64,000 nucleotides of DNA from Planococcus soli (GCF_016881065.1 NZ_WXYN01000011.1:124270-188269); one strand, 5' to 3'. Shown: positions 45,838 through 55,343, counted from the stretch's first letter. Program-made: numbers and translations. Notes: generated from the sequence alone by a model not told the origin.

Positions 45838-48238
45838 GCTGACCCTCCTTTTTGGACAAGCGCAATTTGATCATGGTGATGATGCCGATACTGGCAATGC
45901 CCAGCACTGCAATTTCGAACAATGTATCAAATCCACGGTAATCAACCAAGATAACGTTGACGATATTTCCGCCGCCTGCTTCAGTATAGACCGTTTCTTT
46001 GTAAAACTCAGAAATGGAAGGCATAGCTTTCTGTGAATGGGATGACAGGGCAATTAGCGTCATGGTGATGCCGACCCCCACCGCAATCACTGCATTGCCA
46101 AAACGGAAGCGCATGCGTTCTTCTTTCCGGCTGATCTGCGGCAAGTGGTAAAACGCCAACAGGAACAATGCAACAGATATGGTCTCGATCACCAACTGGG
46201 TCAACGCCAAATCCGGTGCCCGGAAAATAACGAAGAACAAGGCGACAGAATAGCCGACAGCCCCCAAAGCGATAATCGCTGTAAGCCTCGACTTTGAAAC
46301 AAGAATGGTCATTGTTGAACCAACCAAGGCGATCAGGATGACAATTTCATAAAAGCCGACTGGTGCCAAGTTGGTAAAGTCGATTGCAAACGCCTCGGTC
46401 AGGTACAGAGTGCCGAGAAGGATGAAAATCACGAAACTGAACATGTATACCAAGTAAGAGCGGATAAAGCCAGTCATGTACAGCATGGAAAAGCGGTTCG
46501 CACCATCATCGCTCAGGAACATCAAGTTGTCATAAAGAGCGTTTAACGAGATGGCATCCGGGAAGCGATCGTAGCTCTTTTGCCACTTATGGAGGGTCCA
46601 GAACATCAATCCGCCGACAGCGAAAATGCCAAGAGTCATAAAGAGCTCGGTATTAAAGCCGTGCCAAGCGGATACATGGACATCCACTTCTGATGGTGAA
46701 TTGTATAGGAAAGGCTGAATAGCCATGACCGCTGGTTTTACGAGCCAATCGCCAACTCGATTTGGGATGAAGAAAATTACGATAACCAGAATGGCAAGAA
46801 ACACCGGTGAAATCAGCATGCCAATTGGCGCTTCGTGGGCCGGCTTCGGCAGTTGCTCCGGCTTGTGCTTGCCGGCAAACGTATGGAACACAAAATAGAA
46901 ACTGTAGATGAATGTGAAAACCGATCCGAGCCAGGCGACGACAGGGAACAGGATGCCCCAGACATCCATAGAGAACAAGTCGAATTCTGTCAGTGAAAGC
47001 ATCGCCGTCAGGAACATCTCTTTGCTCAGGAATCCGCCGAATGGTGGCAAACCGGCCATAGAGAAGGCGCCGATCATTGCTACGGTGAAGCTGATTGGCA
47101 TCAAGCTCATCAACCCACCAAGTTTACGGATGTCACGTGTGCCGGTTTCATGGTCGACAATGCCGGCAATCATGAACAGGCTCCCTTTAAATACAGCATG
47201 GTTGATCAAATGGAAAATCGCAGCGAATCCAGCATACATAAACGAGGTTTCTGCAATATTATCGATGTGGTAGCCAGCGGCCGAAGCCCCAAGCAACGAC
47301 ATGATCAGGCCAAGTTGAGAAACTGTCGAAAATGCCAGTATGCCTTTCAAGTCTTTTTGTTTCAAGGCAAAGAATGAACCCCAGAACATGGTAAACAATC
47401 CGACTCCAGCAACCAGCCACATCCATGTGCCTGAAATGGCGAAGACGGGGGTCAGGCGCGCAACTAGATACAAGCCTGCTTTTACCATGGTTGCAGAATG
47501 CAGGTAGGCACTTACCGGAGTAGGCGCTTCCATTGCATCCGGAAGCCAGATATAGAATGGGAATTGTGCAGACTTAGTGAATGCGCCAAGCAGCACCAGT
47601 ACAAGAGCCCAGATGAAGTAATCATGCGTAGCCATTTCCGGTGCCAGCGCAATTAATTCGCGTATCGAATATGTATTGCCCATAATACTCAGCAGCACAA
47701 AGCCTCCGAGCATCATCAGTCCTCCGAAAACGGTGATCATCATGGATTTTAATGCACCGAATCTTGAACGGTCGCGGGTGTACCAATAACCGATCAACAG
47801 GAAAGATGAAATTGATGTCAATTCCCAAAATAGATAAAGGGTGATCAAGTGGTCACTTTGGACAATGCCGAGCATCGCCGTCATGAACATCAATAGATAG
47901 ACATAGAAATTATGTAATTGTTCACGGTGCTTGTCCAAATAAAATATGGAATACAGCACTACTAAAGCCCCAATGCCTGTAATCAGCAATGTAAACAGCA
48001 GGCTCAATCCATCAATATACGCGACAAAAGCGATATCAAGTGAAGGGATCCATTGGAATTCAGAAACCAGATTGCCGCCGTCGATGGTCGTGGGGAGCAA
48101 TGAAGCGTAGTAAATGAATAGGATGACGGGCACGGCCAAAACAAACCAGCCTGTATGGATCTTTCCTACTTTCTTAAACAGCAGCGGAATAAACAGGGCT
48201 GCAAGCAAAGGTAAAAAGATTAAAAATACAAATGACAA
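45824..48238 (-). CDS. mrpA: Mrp Na+/H+ antiporter subunit A
   Basis: The largest subunit, 804 residues, a NuoL homologue with a C-terminal extension. The N-terminal proton-pump part shows LYLFWELTSISSFLLIGYW (conserved Glu), KSAQFPFYIWLPDAMEAPTPVSAYLHSATMVKAG and HLINHAVFKGSLFMIAG (Lys helix). The C-terminal domain includes GYSVALFFVIFRAPDLALTQLVIETISV (conserved Asp/Glu). The start is a TTG with AAGGAGG seven bases upstream. First gene of mrpABCDEFG, which protects against sodium and alkaline pH. Confidence 0.95.
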   Translation of the reverse strand: MSFVFLIFLPLLAALFIPLLFKKVGKIHTGWFVLAVPVILFIYYASLLPTTIDGGNLVSEFQWIPSLDIAFVAYIDGLSLLFTLLITGIGALVVLYSIFYLDKHREQLHNFYVYLLMFMTAMLGIVQSDHLITLYLFWELTSISSFLLIGYWYTRDRSRFGALKSMMITVFGGLMMLGGFVLLSIMGNTYSIRELIALAPEMATHDYFIWALVLVLLGAFTKSAQFPFYIWLPDAMEAPTPVSAYLHSATMVKAGLYLVARLTPVFAISGTWMWLVAGVGLFTMFWGSFFALKQKDLKGILAFSTVSQLGLIMSLLGASAAGYHIDNIAETSFMYAGFAAIFHLINHAVFKGSLFMIAGIVDHETGTRDIRKLGGLMSLMPISFTVAMIGAFSMAGLPPFGGFLSKEMFLTAMLSLTEFDLFSMDVWGILFPVVAWLGSVFTFIYSFYFVFHTFAGKHKPEQLPKPAHEAPIGMLISPVFLAILVIVIFFIPNRVGDWLVKPAVMAIQPFLYNSPSEVDVHVSAWHGFNTELFMTLGIFAVGGLMFWTLHKWQKSYDRFPDAISLNALYDNLMFLSDDGANRFSMLYMTGFIRSYLVYMFSFVIFILLGTLYLTEAFAIDFTNLAPVGFYEIVILIALVGSTMTILVSKSRLTAIIALGAVGYSVALFFVIFRAPDLALTQLVIETISVALFLLAFYHLPQISRKEERMRFRFGNAVIAVGVGITMTLIALSSHSQKAMPSISEFYKETVYTEAGGGNIVNVILVDYRGFDTLFEIAVLGIASIGIITMIKLRLSKKEGQHENK

Positions 48239-48270
48239 ATGAATCCTCCTTCCAGTGTAAACGTGATGAG

Positions 48271-48289
48271 TTTCTAATTAGAAATTATA
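48271..48289 (-). promoter_or_regulatory. Candidate mrp promoter -10 box with adjacent palindrome
   Basis: On the minus strand TATAAT (plus 48284-48289) lies 46 bp before the mrpA TTG. Immediately after it comes the perfect 14-bp palindrome TTTCTAATTAGAAA (48271-48284), at the expected transcription start. The -35 region is weak. The palindrome could be an operator, but I know no matching regulator. Confidence 0.4.
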
Positions 48290-48414
48290 ACGCAAATAGA
48301 GTGGATTTGCATCGTTCATCCACCGAGGGAAGTGATTCTATTAAAGTTTCTGCGTGCTTTTAAGATAGGAAGAAACACAATTAAGTTAATTTTGTGAATT
48401 TCGATGAAAGCAGG

Positions 48415-48452
48415 AAAAAACCCGGTTTTCAGTCGAATACCGGGTTTTTTCT
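48415..48452 (-). terminator. Terminator of the MFS gene
   Basis: AAAAAACCCGG / CCGGGTTTTTT hairpin directly at the end of the MFS gene, with T tracts in both directions. Confidence 0.88.
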
Positions 48453-49683
48453 ACATGTTCTTCAATTCCTGCTCAAGCAAGACATCTTCGAAATCCTGCT
48501 GCGGTTTGGCTAATGTATACCGAAGGAAAGCAAAAGCGACGACAAATAGTACACCGGTTACGATGAAAACCGAAGAGATGCCAATAAACCCGCTGACAAT
48601 CCCGCCGAACATCGGACCGATAATGTTTCCAAGAAAGCGGAAGCTGGTGTTGTAGCCCATAATTTCTCCTTGAATTTCGATAGGCGCTTCCCGCCGCATC
48701 AGGGCTGTAGTCGTCGGGATCATTCCACCGACTGCAATGCCGAACAATAAGCGCAAAGCGATCAGTTGCCAGAGTTCGGTAACAAATGCCTGAGGAATGA
48801 TAAAGACGAATGCAAGCAGCAGCAATAGTCCGAGAACTTTCTCGTAGCCGATCGAGTCACCCAGTCTTCCCCAGCGGCGGGCAAACAGCAGATTGCCGAC
48901 GCCAGTGGCACTAAATGTAATTCCGGCAAGAAATGCCACTTGGGCAGTGTCTTCCGTCAATTCTGCCACATACAGAGACAACAGAGGCTGGATGCTGAAA
49001 TTGCCGATTTGGATCAATGCTGTGATGATCATGACATTGAGCATCAGGCGGTGGCTCAATATTCCGCTGACAATTGTTTTCGGTGCATAGACGTGGGCAT
49101 CTTTCAATTTCACCCGTTTGATTTCGTGCAAGCCGAATACGACGAACAGGGCAGCAACGGCAATGATGCTCGCTGTAATCAGGAAAGTATATTCGAAGCC
49201 AAAAGCATCTGCCATCAATCCACCGATTACAGGTCCGAAAAGCGTACCTGAGACACTGCCCATTTGCAGTGTACCCAATGTTTTCCCGGCTGTTTCCTTA
49301 GGGGTTTGAGAACTGACAAAAGCCAAGGATGTTGGAATAAATCCGGTCACGACACCCATGAACAGGCGAATCATGAACAACTCTGAAACAGAGTCGGCGG
49401 TTCCCATCAAGAAGATGCTGATGGCGATGCCGAATCCGTTAATGATTAAAATCGGCTTGAAGCCATATTTGTCGGCAATGCGTCCCCAAATCGGCGACAT
49501 GATCAATGCAGCCACAAAAGTGACGCCAAAAACAAGTCCGGACCAGCGCTGTACATATTCGTCCGAAAAATTGCCAAGCGATTCAATATAAAGAGATAAG
49601 AATGGCATAATCATAGTGGTACTGCCGGCAACCAGGAAATTGGTGAACATGATTATAAAGAAATTCTTTTTCTGAGTATCCAT
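48451..49683 (-). CDS. MFS transporter, multidrug efflux type
   Basis: A 410-residue major facilitator with 12 predicted helices. The loop 2-3 motif GRIADKYGFKPILI (GxxxDRxGRK variant) near residue 67 and the second-half equivalent GRLGDSIGYEKVL near 275 are seen. Helix 5 carries GPVIGGLMADAFG, the motif C of drug:proton antiporters. It resembles the multidrug efflux MFS proteins common in Bacilli (YttB/MdtG type). Substrate unknown. It is a single gene between the mrp operon and a divergent cyclophilin gene. Confidence 0.82.
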   Translation of the reverse strand: MDTQKKNFFIIMFTNFLVAGSTTMIMPFLSLYIESLGNFSDEYVQRWSGLVFGVTFVAALIMSPIWGRIADKYGFKPILIINGFGIAISIFLMGTADSVSELFMIRLFMGVVTGFIPTSLAFVSSQTPKETAGKTLGTLQMGSVSGTLFGPVIGGLMADAFGFEYTFLITASIIAVAALFVVFGLHEIKRVKLKDAHVYAPKTIVSGILSHRLMLNVMIITALIQIGNFSIQPLLSLYVAELTEDTAQVAFLAGITFSATGVGNLLFARRWGRLGDSIGYEKVLGLLLLLAFVFIIPQAFVTELWQLIALRLLFGIAVGGMIPTTTALMRREAPIEIQGEIMGYNTSFRFLGNIIGPMFGGIVSGFIGISSVFIVTGVLFVVAFAFLRYTLAKPQQDFEDVLLEQELKNM

Positions 49684-49810
49684 AAGGAACCCTTCTTTCT
49701 AAAAGGAGCATCTGTTCTTATTATATATTATTTCGTCACACGAAAAAAGAGCTAAAACTTACCAGTGAATTCAAAAAACTTCTATGCTAAAATAAGGCGG
49801 GGTGAAAAAG

Positions 49811-50515
49811 ATGAAAAAAATAATAATGACGCCGATTTTATTGGCCATATTCCTGGGCGCGTGCTCAGGACAAGAAGCGGAGACAGAGACTGAAGAAACA
49901 CCAGAACAAACACAAAGCGAAGCGGTGGAAGTAGAAGGCTATCCGCAATTGTCCACGGAAGTTGCCGACAACGAAGCGCTTGTTGAGCTCACGACATCTA
50001 TGGGAACCATGCAAATCAAGCTGTTTCCGGATATTGCGCCAAAAGCAGTAGAAAACTTTTTGACGCATGCTGAAGAAGGCTACTATGATGGACTGACTTT
50101 CCACCGGATCATTGAAGACTTTATGCTTCAAACAGGAGACCCTACTGGAACGGGTGGGGGCGGCGAAAGCATCTACGGCGCTCCATTCGAAGACGAATTT
50201 CATGACCACCTGTTTAATATCCGCGGTGCGTTGTCAATGGCAAATGCCGGACCTGGCACCAATGGCAGCCAGTTCTTCATCGTACAGGGACCAACAACAG
50301 TCAACGAAGAAGATTTCACTGTCGAATACCCGGAAGAAATTCAACAAGCGTACTTGGAGCAGGGCGGCGCATTTTGGCTTGACGGTGCCCATACTGTATT
50401 CGGCCAGGTAATTGAAGGCATGGATATAGTGGATTCCATCGCAGCGGTTGAAACTGTGCAGGAAAAGCCGGTTGATGATGTAACGATCGATTCCATCGAA
50501 GTTCTGGAGCAATAA
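49811..50515 (+). CDS. Cyclophilin-type peptidyl-prolyl isomerase, lipoprotein
   Basis: An extracytoplasmic PPIase. A signal peptide ends in lipobox FLGAC (Cys18 from ATG-49811), followed by an acidic linker of about 30 residues and a cyclophilin domain: [28 protein letters not shown] and [19 protein letters not shown] hold the active-site Arg, Phe and Gln. The anchored enzyme would help fold secreted proteins. GGGGTGA stands before ATG-49811, which is preferred over GTG-49802. A hairpin with a T-rich tail at 50522-50565 is a possible terminator. Confidence 0.88.
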   Translation: MKKIIMTPILLAIFLGACSGQEAETETEETPEQTQSEAVEVEGYPQLSTEVADNEALVELTTSMGTMQIKLFPDIAPKAVENFLTHAEEGYYDGLTFHRIIEDFMLQTGDPTGTGGGGESIYGAPFEDEFHDHLFNIRGALSMANAGPGTNGSQFFIVQGPTTVNEEDFTVEYPEEIQQAYLEQGGAFWLDGAHTVFGQVIEGMDIVDSIAAVETVQEKPVDDVTIDSIEVLEQ

Positions 50516-50618
50516 ACAAATTGCAGAAACACCTTTTACACCGGGTTCTTCTGCTTTTGTTTTTTTGTGTATGTGCTATTATAGCTCTTAACGCTGGAGA
50601 AATGTTAGGTGAAAAAAC

Positions 50619-50879
50619 ATGGACACAAATGAAATGAACAGAAGAGCAGGGACAGTTATGGAAGAATGGGATCCTTTTGCCATCGGCTCAGAGTTATACG
50701 ATAAAGAAATTGATAAAGTTGTCGATCAATTGCATGTTCTGGACCATCCATCAGAACTGGCAAAAAAGATTCAAAGCATCTATGAAAGTTCATTTAAAAA
50801 ATGGATTCCGCTGGAACAATGCGTTGAGATTTCTTACAAACTGATTGCGCTCAAGTACGAAGCGAAACATATTATCTGA
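50619..50879 (+). CDS. yugE: DUF1871 family protein (YugE-like)
   Basis: An 86-residue cytoplasmic protein with the family core EEWDPFAIGSELYDKEIDKVVDQL and AKKIQSIYESSFKKWIPLEQCVEIS. A crystal-type four-helix fold is known for YugE-like proteins, but no function. AGGTGA precedes the ATG. It converges with the XRE regulator on a long hairpin terminator. Confidence 0.8.
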   Translation: MDTNEMNRRAGTVMEEWDPFAIGSELYDKEIDKVVDQLHVLDHPSELAKKIQSIYESSFKKWIPLEQCVEISYKLIALKYEAKHII

Positions 50880-50886
50880 GACATAC

Positions 50887-50927
50887 AAAAAGAGCTGTCG
50901 GCGAAAATTCGCCGACAGCTCTTTTTT
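50887..50927. terminator. Bidirectional terminator
   Basis: AAAAGAGCTGTCGGCGAA / TTCGCCGACAGCTCTTTT, perfect 18-bp stem, tracts on both sides. Confidence 0.92.
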
Positions 50928-50933
50928 ATAGAA

Positions 50934-51149
50934 TTATTTTGATTCTAAACCATCGACCAGATTTGAAGCTGGCACTTCCAATGCATTTGAAAGAATAAGA
51001 ATGGTTGAATTGGAGGGAACTTCTTCGCCGCTTTCATAGGCTTGAAGCTTGGCAACACCAATTCTTGTTTTTAAAGCCAGTTCATCTAACGATAAGTTGC
51101 GCTCTTCGCGAAGCGCTTTTAATTGGGTGTGTAATTCATTTTTCAAATT
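50934..51149 (-). CDS. XRE-family helix-turn-helix regulator
   Basis: A 71-residue Cro/C1-type DNA-binding protein consisting of little more than the HTH: LKALREERNLSLDELALKTRIGVAKLQAYESGEEVPS, followed by TILILSNALEVPASNL. Such small XRE proteins are stand-alone regulators. The longer start ATG-51164 contains the AAGGAG site itself, so ATG-51149 is chosen, although spacing is short (3 bases). No phage genes are near. Target unknown. Confidence 0.78.
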   Translation of the reverse strand, partial: NLKNELHTQLKALREERNLSLDELALKTRIGVAKLQAYESGEEVPSNSTILILSNALEVPASNLVDGLESK

Positions 51150-51249
51150 CATGCACTCCTTCATAATATGGAACTTTCTTCTATTTATATACTATCACGC
51201 ACAGATATTTTTCGGTAGGATAAGTTATGGCATCTTTCGAACAGTTAGC

Positions 51250-52590
51250 TCAAAAAATAGCAATGATTCCTTGGATAAAGACTACGATGATCGCAACAGG
51301 TGCGACGTAGCGAACCAGCACGCGCCAAACATCCACCCATACTTTTTGCTGTGACAGCTCATTGTGCGCATCTTCTTTTGTCAGGACATAGCCTGCGAAC
51401 AATGCAGTGAACAGGGCACCAAGCGGCAACCCGATCCGGCTGGTCAAAGTGTCGACAAAATCGAAGAACGTAAAGCCGAAGAAAATTTCCTGCGGCATGA
51501 CGCCGAAAGACAAGGCGCTTGGAATTCCGACGATAAAAATCATCAGGCCGAAAATCAATGCGACACGGCGGCGGCGATCGTATTTGCTTTTGACCCCGAT
51601 GGAAACGGTAATCTCCAACATGGAGATGGAGGAAGTTAAAGTTGCAAACAGCAACAGGACAAAGAAAATGATCATCAAGAATTCACCCATGAACAGCTGA
51701 TCAAAAATAGCTGGCAAAATGATGAATACCAGTCCGGGACCTTGATCGGGTGTATACCCCAAAGCGAAAACCGCTGGGAAAATGATCAATCCTGCCATAA
51801 TCGAAATCACGATATTCAGTGACACGACGCTGACAGATGAACGTGTCAGATTTTCCGATTTTGACAGATAAGAGGCATAAGTGATCATTCCTGCAACACC
51901 GACGCTCAGCGAGAAGAAGGCCTGCCCAAGTGCAATGAGGGCTGTCTCAAAGTTAAAGAAAGACCAGTCCGGAACAAACATAAAGCGAACGCCTTCCATG
52001 GCGCCATCAAGTGTTAACGAACGGACCATCAGCACCACAAAGAAAATCAATAAAGCAGGCATCATAATTTTGCTGGCGCGTTCGATGCCGCCTTTGATGC
52101 CCCCTTGAACGATCCAGATTGTCAATCCCATGAAAGCGGCTTGCGCAAGCAGAACTTCCCACGGGTTGGTAATAATGCCGGTGAATAGCTCGGCAAATTC
52201 AGCGTCTCCTAAATCGGACAGCTGGAACAGGATAGAGCGGCCCAGGTAAGATAAGACCCAACCGCCGACAACGCTGTAAAACGACAAAATCAGAAATGAA
52301 AAGATAAATCCGGACCATCCGATTAAATACCAAGGCTTGCCGGGTGCTTGTTTTTTCAAACCGCTGACAGCATCCGCCTGGCCTCTGCGGCCAATCACAA
52401 ACTCAGCAAGCAGGATCGGCAACCCGATAGCTACAGTGCTGATGATAAACAGCAGGATAAATACACTGCCGCCATTTGCGCCGGTTTCGTATGGGAACTT
52501 CCAAATGGCGCCGAGGCCGATGGCACTTCCTGCTGCTGCAAGAACAAAGCCCAATTTGGAACTCCATTGTTCACGTTTCTTCAACTTCAT
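51250..52590 (-). CDS. NSS-family sodium-dependent transporter (YocR-like)
   Basis: A second sodium-dependent symporter, 446 residues, about 11 helices. The first helix reads GFVLAAAGSAIGLGAIWKFPYETGANGG, which matches the NSS motif but with Lys instead of Arg in the WRFP position, as in YocR-like bacterial members. The 11-helix length is that of the bacterial YocR/Tyt1 branch. No MetS-like small gene follows, unlike the first NSS gene in this window. An AGGAG site is two bases before ATG-52590 and eight before an in-frame TTG-52584, so the start may be the latter. Confidence 0.85.
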   Translation of the reverse strand: MKLKKREQWSSKLGFVLAAAGSAIGLGAIWKFPYETGANGGSVFILLFIISTVAIGLPILLAEFVIGRRGQADAVSGLKKQAPGKPWYLIGWSGFIFSFLILSFYSVVGGWVLSYLGRSILFQLSDLGDAEFAELFTGIITNPWEVLLAQAAFMGLTIWIVQGGIKGGIERASKIMMPALLIFFVVLMVRSLTLDGAMEGVRFMFVPDWSFFNFETALIALGQAFFSLSVGVAGMITYASYLSKSENLTRSSVSVVSLNIVISIMAGLIIFPAVFALGYTPDQGPGLVFIILPAIFDQLFMGEFLMIIFFVLLLFATLTSSISMLEITVSIGVKSKYDRRRRVALIFGLMIFIVGIPSALSFGVMPQEIFFGFTFFDFVDTLTSRIGLPLGALFTALFAGYVLTKEDAHNELSQQKVWVDVWRVLVRYVAPVAIIVVFIQGIIAIF

Positions 52591-52653
52591 CACTCCTATT
52601 TCATATAGATTTCCTCATTTTACACGAGCGGCACTAAAAAAAATAGCAGAATT

Positions 52654-52681
52654 TGAAACGCTGGAGAGATTGAACCGTATA
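52654..52681 (+). promoter_or_regulatory. ECF-sigma-type promoter
   Basis: TGAAAC (52654-52659), a 16-bp spacer, CGTATA (52676-52681). This is the exact pattern of B. subtilis SigW/SigM/SigX-class promoters. It lies 53 bp before the start of the sigma-like gene. Confidence 0.75.
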
Positions 52682-52699
52682 ACAATCAGTAAGTATAAT
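52670..52699 (+). promoter_or_regulatory. Sigma-A promoter overlapping the ECF-type promoter
   Basis: TTGAAC, 18-bp spacer, TATAAT. The -35 box sits inside the ECF spacer and overlaps its -10 box by 0-1 bases, so the two polymerases would compete for the same 46 bp. Confidence 0.6.
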
Positions 52700-52734
52700 A
52701 GAATGATTATTCCGACTAATAGAGAGGTGGAGCA

Positions 52735-55341
52735 ATGACTTCTTTGACTGATTTATACAAACAGGCACAAAAAGGGGACAGCTCCGCTTTTGAAGCATGG
52801 GCAAAAGGCATTCTAGCCAATACGGGCCGCTTTGGATACCAGGTGGGAGTCCCGATAGAAGAACTGCCGGCCCTCCAACAGCGAACAGCTGAGCAGTTGT
52901 ATTCCCAACTTATACAATTTACGCCTGAAGAGGCAGAAATCCAATTTTACAAGCGGATCATTCAACAATCATTCACTATGGATTTCCCGGTAATAGGCAA
53001 GGGAAATCCTCAAGTCCTTGGTTTTTTGGAGGATCAGGAATTACACAATGAGCTGCAGCAGCTGGAACTGCAGCAACGGATCACTTTAGCTTTGTTTTAT
53101 TTTCAGGAACTTTCTTTGGAAGATATTCTGGCGATTACAGAGAAGTCTGAGCAGCAACTCGAGGAACTGCAGCGAGAAGGGCTGCGGAAATTACAGTCCC
53201 ACCTGCAATTGGGCGAGCGGCAAACAGTGCAGCGTTTAGCGATGCTTCAAAAATCATATCAGCGTTTGATGCTGCCTTCTTTAGTAAAATTTGAAGAACA
53301 AAGGATAGAGGCGAAGCTCCCGGTTGCCGAATCTGCTTTGCTAAAGCAGAAGCCGACGCCGATAAAGAAAAAAACAGGATTCCTTTTGGGTGCAGCTGGC
53401 TTATTTTTGGCGTCGGTCATTGGGGTCAGTTTTTCTGTCAACGACCAACAGCAACAAAATGCGGGAACCACGGGTTTTCAGCAGGAGAACACAGTGACTG
53501 ACGGAATGGTCGACGACTGGCAGAACCAATACGAAACAATTAAAGAAACTTCACCGGACCGGTTAGGGATGACGAAAGAACAGTATGAGCAGCTAAAATA
53601 TGTCAAGCTGGCAGATGCCGAAAAGGAACGGGTTTTCAGTAGAGAAACGCTGGAAACATTAGAAAAAGACCCAATTGGAATGGAAGAGAGAGTCGATCGC
53701 CTCTTTAGGCAGATCGAGACGCCACGCGGAATGGTGGATTCTTTGTCGGGTTCCAATCCAATGCTTTCCACTGAGATGGAAAACTTTCTGCGCAACTTTG
53801 AAGCCAAGACGGATGAACTAAGGGTGTATGCCGATAGTGTTCTAACAAAATATGGGAAAGAGCTGGAATCGACGATTGTCATGGAGCAGCTGTCTCCTGA
53901 AAAACTGATGGCCCAAACTGAAAGCTTCCCCGAGGAGCTGCGTTTGGTTGTAGAAGCTCTGCCTGAATATAGCTTAATGGCAGTCGTGCATCCAAACGAG
54001 GAGCGGTTAAGAACGGTGCGCGACGTCAGTAAGCTCAACCAGCAGCAGCCAATGGCATCCGATCCCTACGCATGGGGATACTTAAGTTTTTTAAGCACCG
54101 AACCCTATTTTGACAGCAGCGGCTTTTTGATGCCGCTCGACTTGGTTCCACAGCATCTCATCACGATGGAGCAAGCCTTATTGGAAGAAGGAGGAGCAAC
54201 TTCATTGTTTGATGGAGTTGAAGTGGCTTATTTGCAAACCTTTTGGCAGCTGCTAAAGGGAGGCGGCAATTCTCCGGTTTTTGATAAAGAGGGCAAAGTG
54301 AAAATAGAATACCGCAGTGCCTGGAGTGGTGTGGCTTCTTCCAATCCAATGGCTTATGTAATGCTGCCAATCCTGGAAGAAATGGAAGCGAGCGGCTGGA
54401 CAGCTTCTGCGCATTACGATGATGTGCAGTTTGATGACTTGTTGAATGCATTGGAAATGGAAAAGTCAGGGATATTGGCTGATAAGCTGCCAAATGGGGA
54501 TTTGGTAATTGAGGATGAATTTGTCGACCTGAAGGATTTTGACTACAGCCGGATCGAACCGTTATACGAATCTTTCACAGCTGCCTATGACACACAAATT
54601 TTGTCAGGTGTACCGCCACTTGATGTACTGTTCATGTATCATTATGCCAATTCAATAGACGATACGGAGACAATTTGGCATTTGCTGGCAGACAGTCCAA
54701 TAAAACCAACGCTTCAAGCGTTTCAAGAAGAATGGCAGCCTATTCCTGAATTGACGGAAAACGCAAATTGGGTCGAGCTCTCTGAAGATTTTTATAAGCA
54801 GCGAGTGAAAGACAAGGTTTATCTTTATCCACAAATCGACTCAGAGGAGTTTCTTGAACAATTGGATGTGCTGCTGGTCACAGAAAAAGACCAGATTTGG
54901 CAAATCAATTACCAACGATACGCTAGCCGTAATTTGCTTGAAGACGAGCAATTTCAGGAGCAGGTTGATTCGCTTTATACATTAATTGCCGGCCGATTTC
55001 AGAACCAATTGCCGGTTGAAACCGATGCCGTGGAAGTGGCTGGTGTGTTCTTTAAAGCTGCGGATGCCAAAGATATCGAGGTCATGGGGAAACTGATGGC
55101 TGAAACAGACTGGACAAACGAAGAGTTAAGATACTTTCTAGATATTTCCAGCTTCCAGCCATTTTCGGAACTGGAGGAATTAACTTTCCGAACTCATTTC
55201 AACCCTGAAATGCTTACTTATGGCAGTGGAAGTGTTGATTTGAAATACGCATCCGACTCTAAAATGGGCATGATTCAGGTTATGTTTGACATGAAAGAAA
55301 CTGCAGCCGGATGGCGGATGGCGGGTATGAAAAATTTCTGA
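52735..55341 (+). CDS. Membrane-anchored ECF sigma-like protein with large extracytoplasmic domain
   Basis: An 868-residue protein that I cannot assign to a named family. Residues 1-90 resemble sigma region 2 (LTDLYKQAQKGDSSAFEAW start). Residues 103-157 resemble region 4 (LQQLELQQRITLALFYFQELSLEDILAITEKS..., ending QREGLRKLQSHL). A basic stretch (KPTPIKKK, 207-213) precedes one transmembrane helix at 214-235 (TGFLLGAAGLFLASVIG). The remaining about 630 residues, acidic and Gln/Glu-rich, should be outside; the last 95 (VAGVFFKAADAKDIEVMG... WRMAGMKNF) look like an NTF2/SnoaL-type module. There is no separate anti-sigma gene. It has overlapping ECF and sigma-A promoters and AGAGGTGG before the ATG. 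It could also be a degenerate sigma acting as an anti-factor. Confidence 0.7.
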   Translation: MTSLTDLYKQAQKGDSSAFEAWAKGILANTGRFGYQVGVPIEELPALQQRTAEQLYSQLIQFTPEEAEIQFYKRIIQQSFTMDFPVIGKGNPQVLGFLEDQELHNELQQLELQQRITLALFYFQELSLEDILAITEKSEQQLEELQREGLRKLQSHLQLGERQTVQRLAMLQKSYQRLMLPSLVKFEEQRIEAKLPVAESALLKQKPTPIKKKTGFLLGAAGLFLASVIGVSFSVNDQQQQNAGTTGFQQENTVTDGMVDDWQNQYETIKETSPDRLGMTKEQYEQLKYVKLADAEKERVFSRETLETLEKDPIGMEERVDRLFRQIETPRGMVDSLSGSNPMLSTEMENFLRNFEAKTDELRVYADSVLTKYGKELESTIVMEQLSPEKLMAQTESFPEELRLVVEALPEYSLMAVVHPNEERLRTVRDVSKLNQQQPMASDPYAWGYLSFLSTEPYFDSSGFLMPLDLVPQHLITMEQALLEEGGATSLFDGVEVAYLQTFWQLLKGGGNSPVFDKEGKVKIEYRSAWSGVASSNPMAYVMLPILEEMEASGWTASAHYDDVQFDDLLNALEMEKSGILADKLPNGDLVIEDEFVDLKDFDYSRIEPLYESFTAAYDTQILSGVPPLDVLFMYHYANSIDDTETIWHLLADSPIKPTLQAFQEEWQPIPELTENANWVELSEDFYKQRVKDKVYLYPQIDSEEFLEQLDVLLVTEKDQIWQINYQRYASRNLLEDEQFQEQVDSLYTLIAGRFQNQLPVETDAVEVAGVFFKAADAKDIEVMGKLMAETDWTNEELRYFLDISSFQPFSELEELTFRTHFNPEMLTYGSGSVDLKYASDSKMGMIQVMFDMKETAAGWRMAGMKNF

Positions 55342-55343
55342 TT

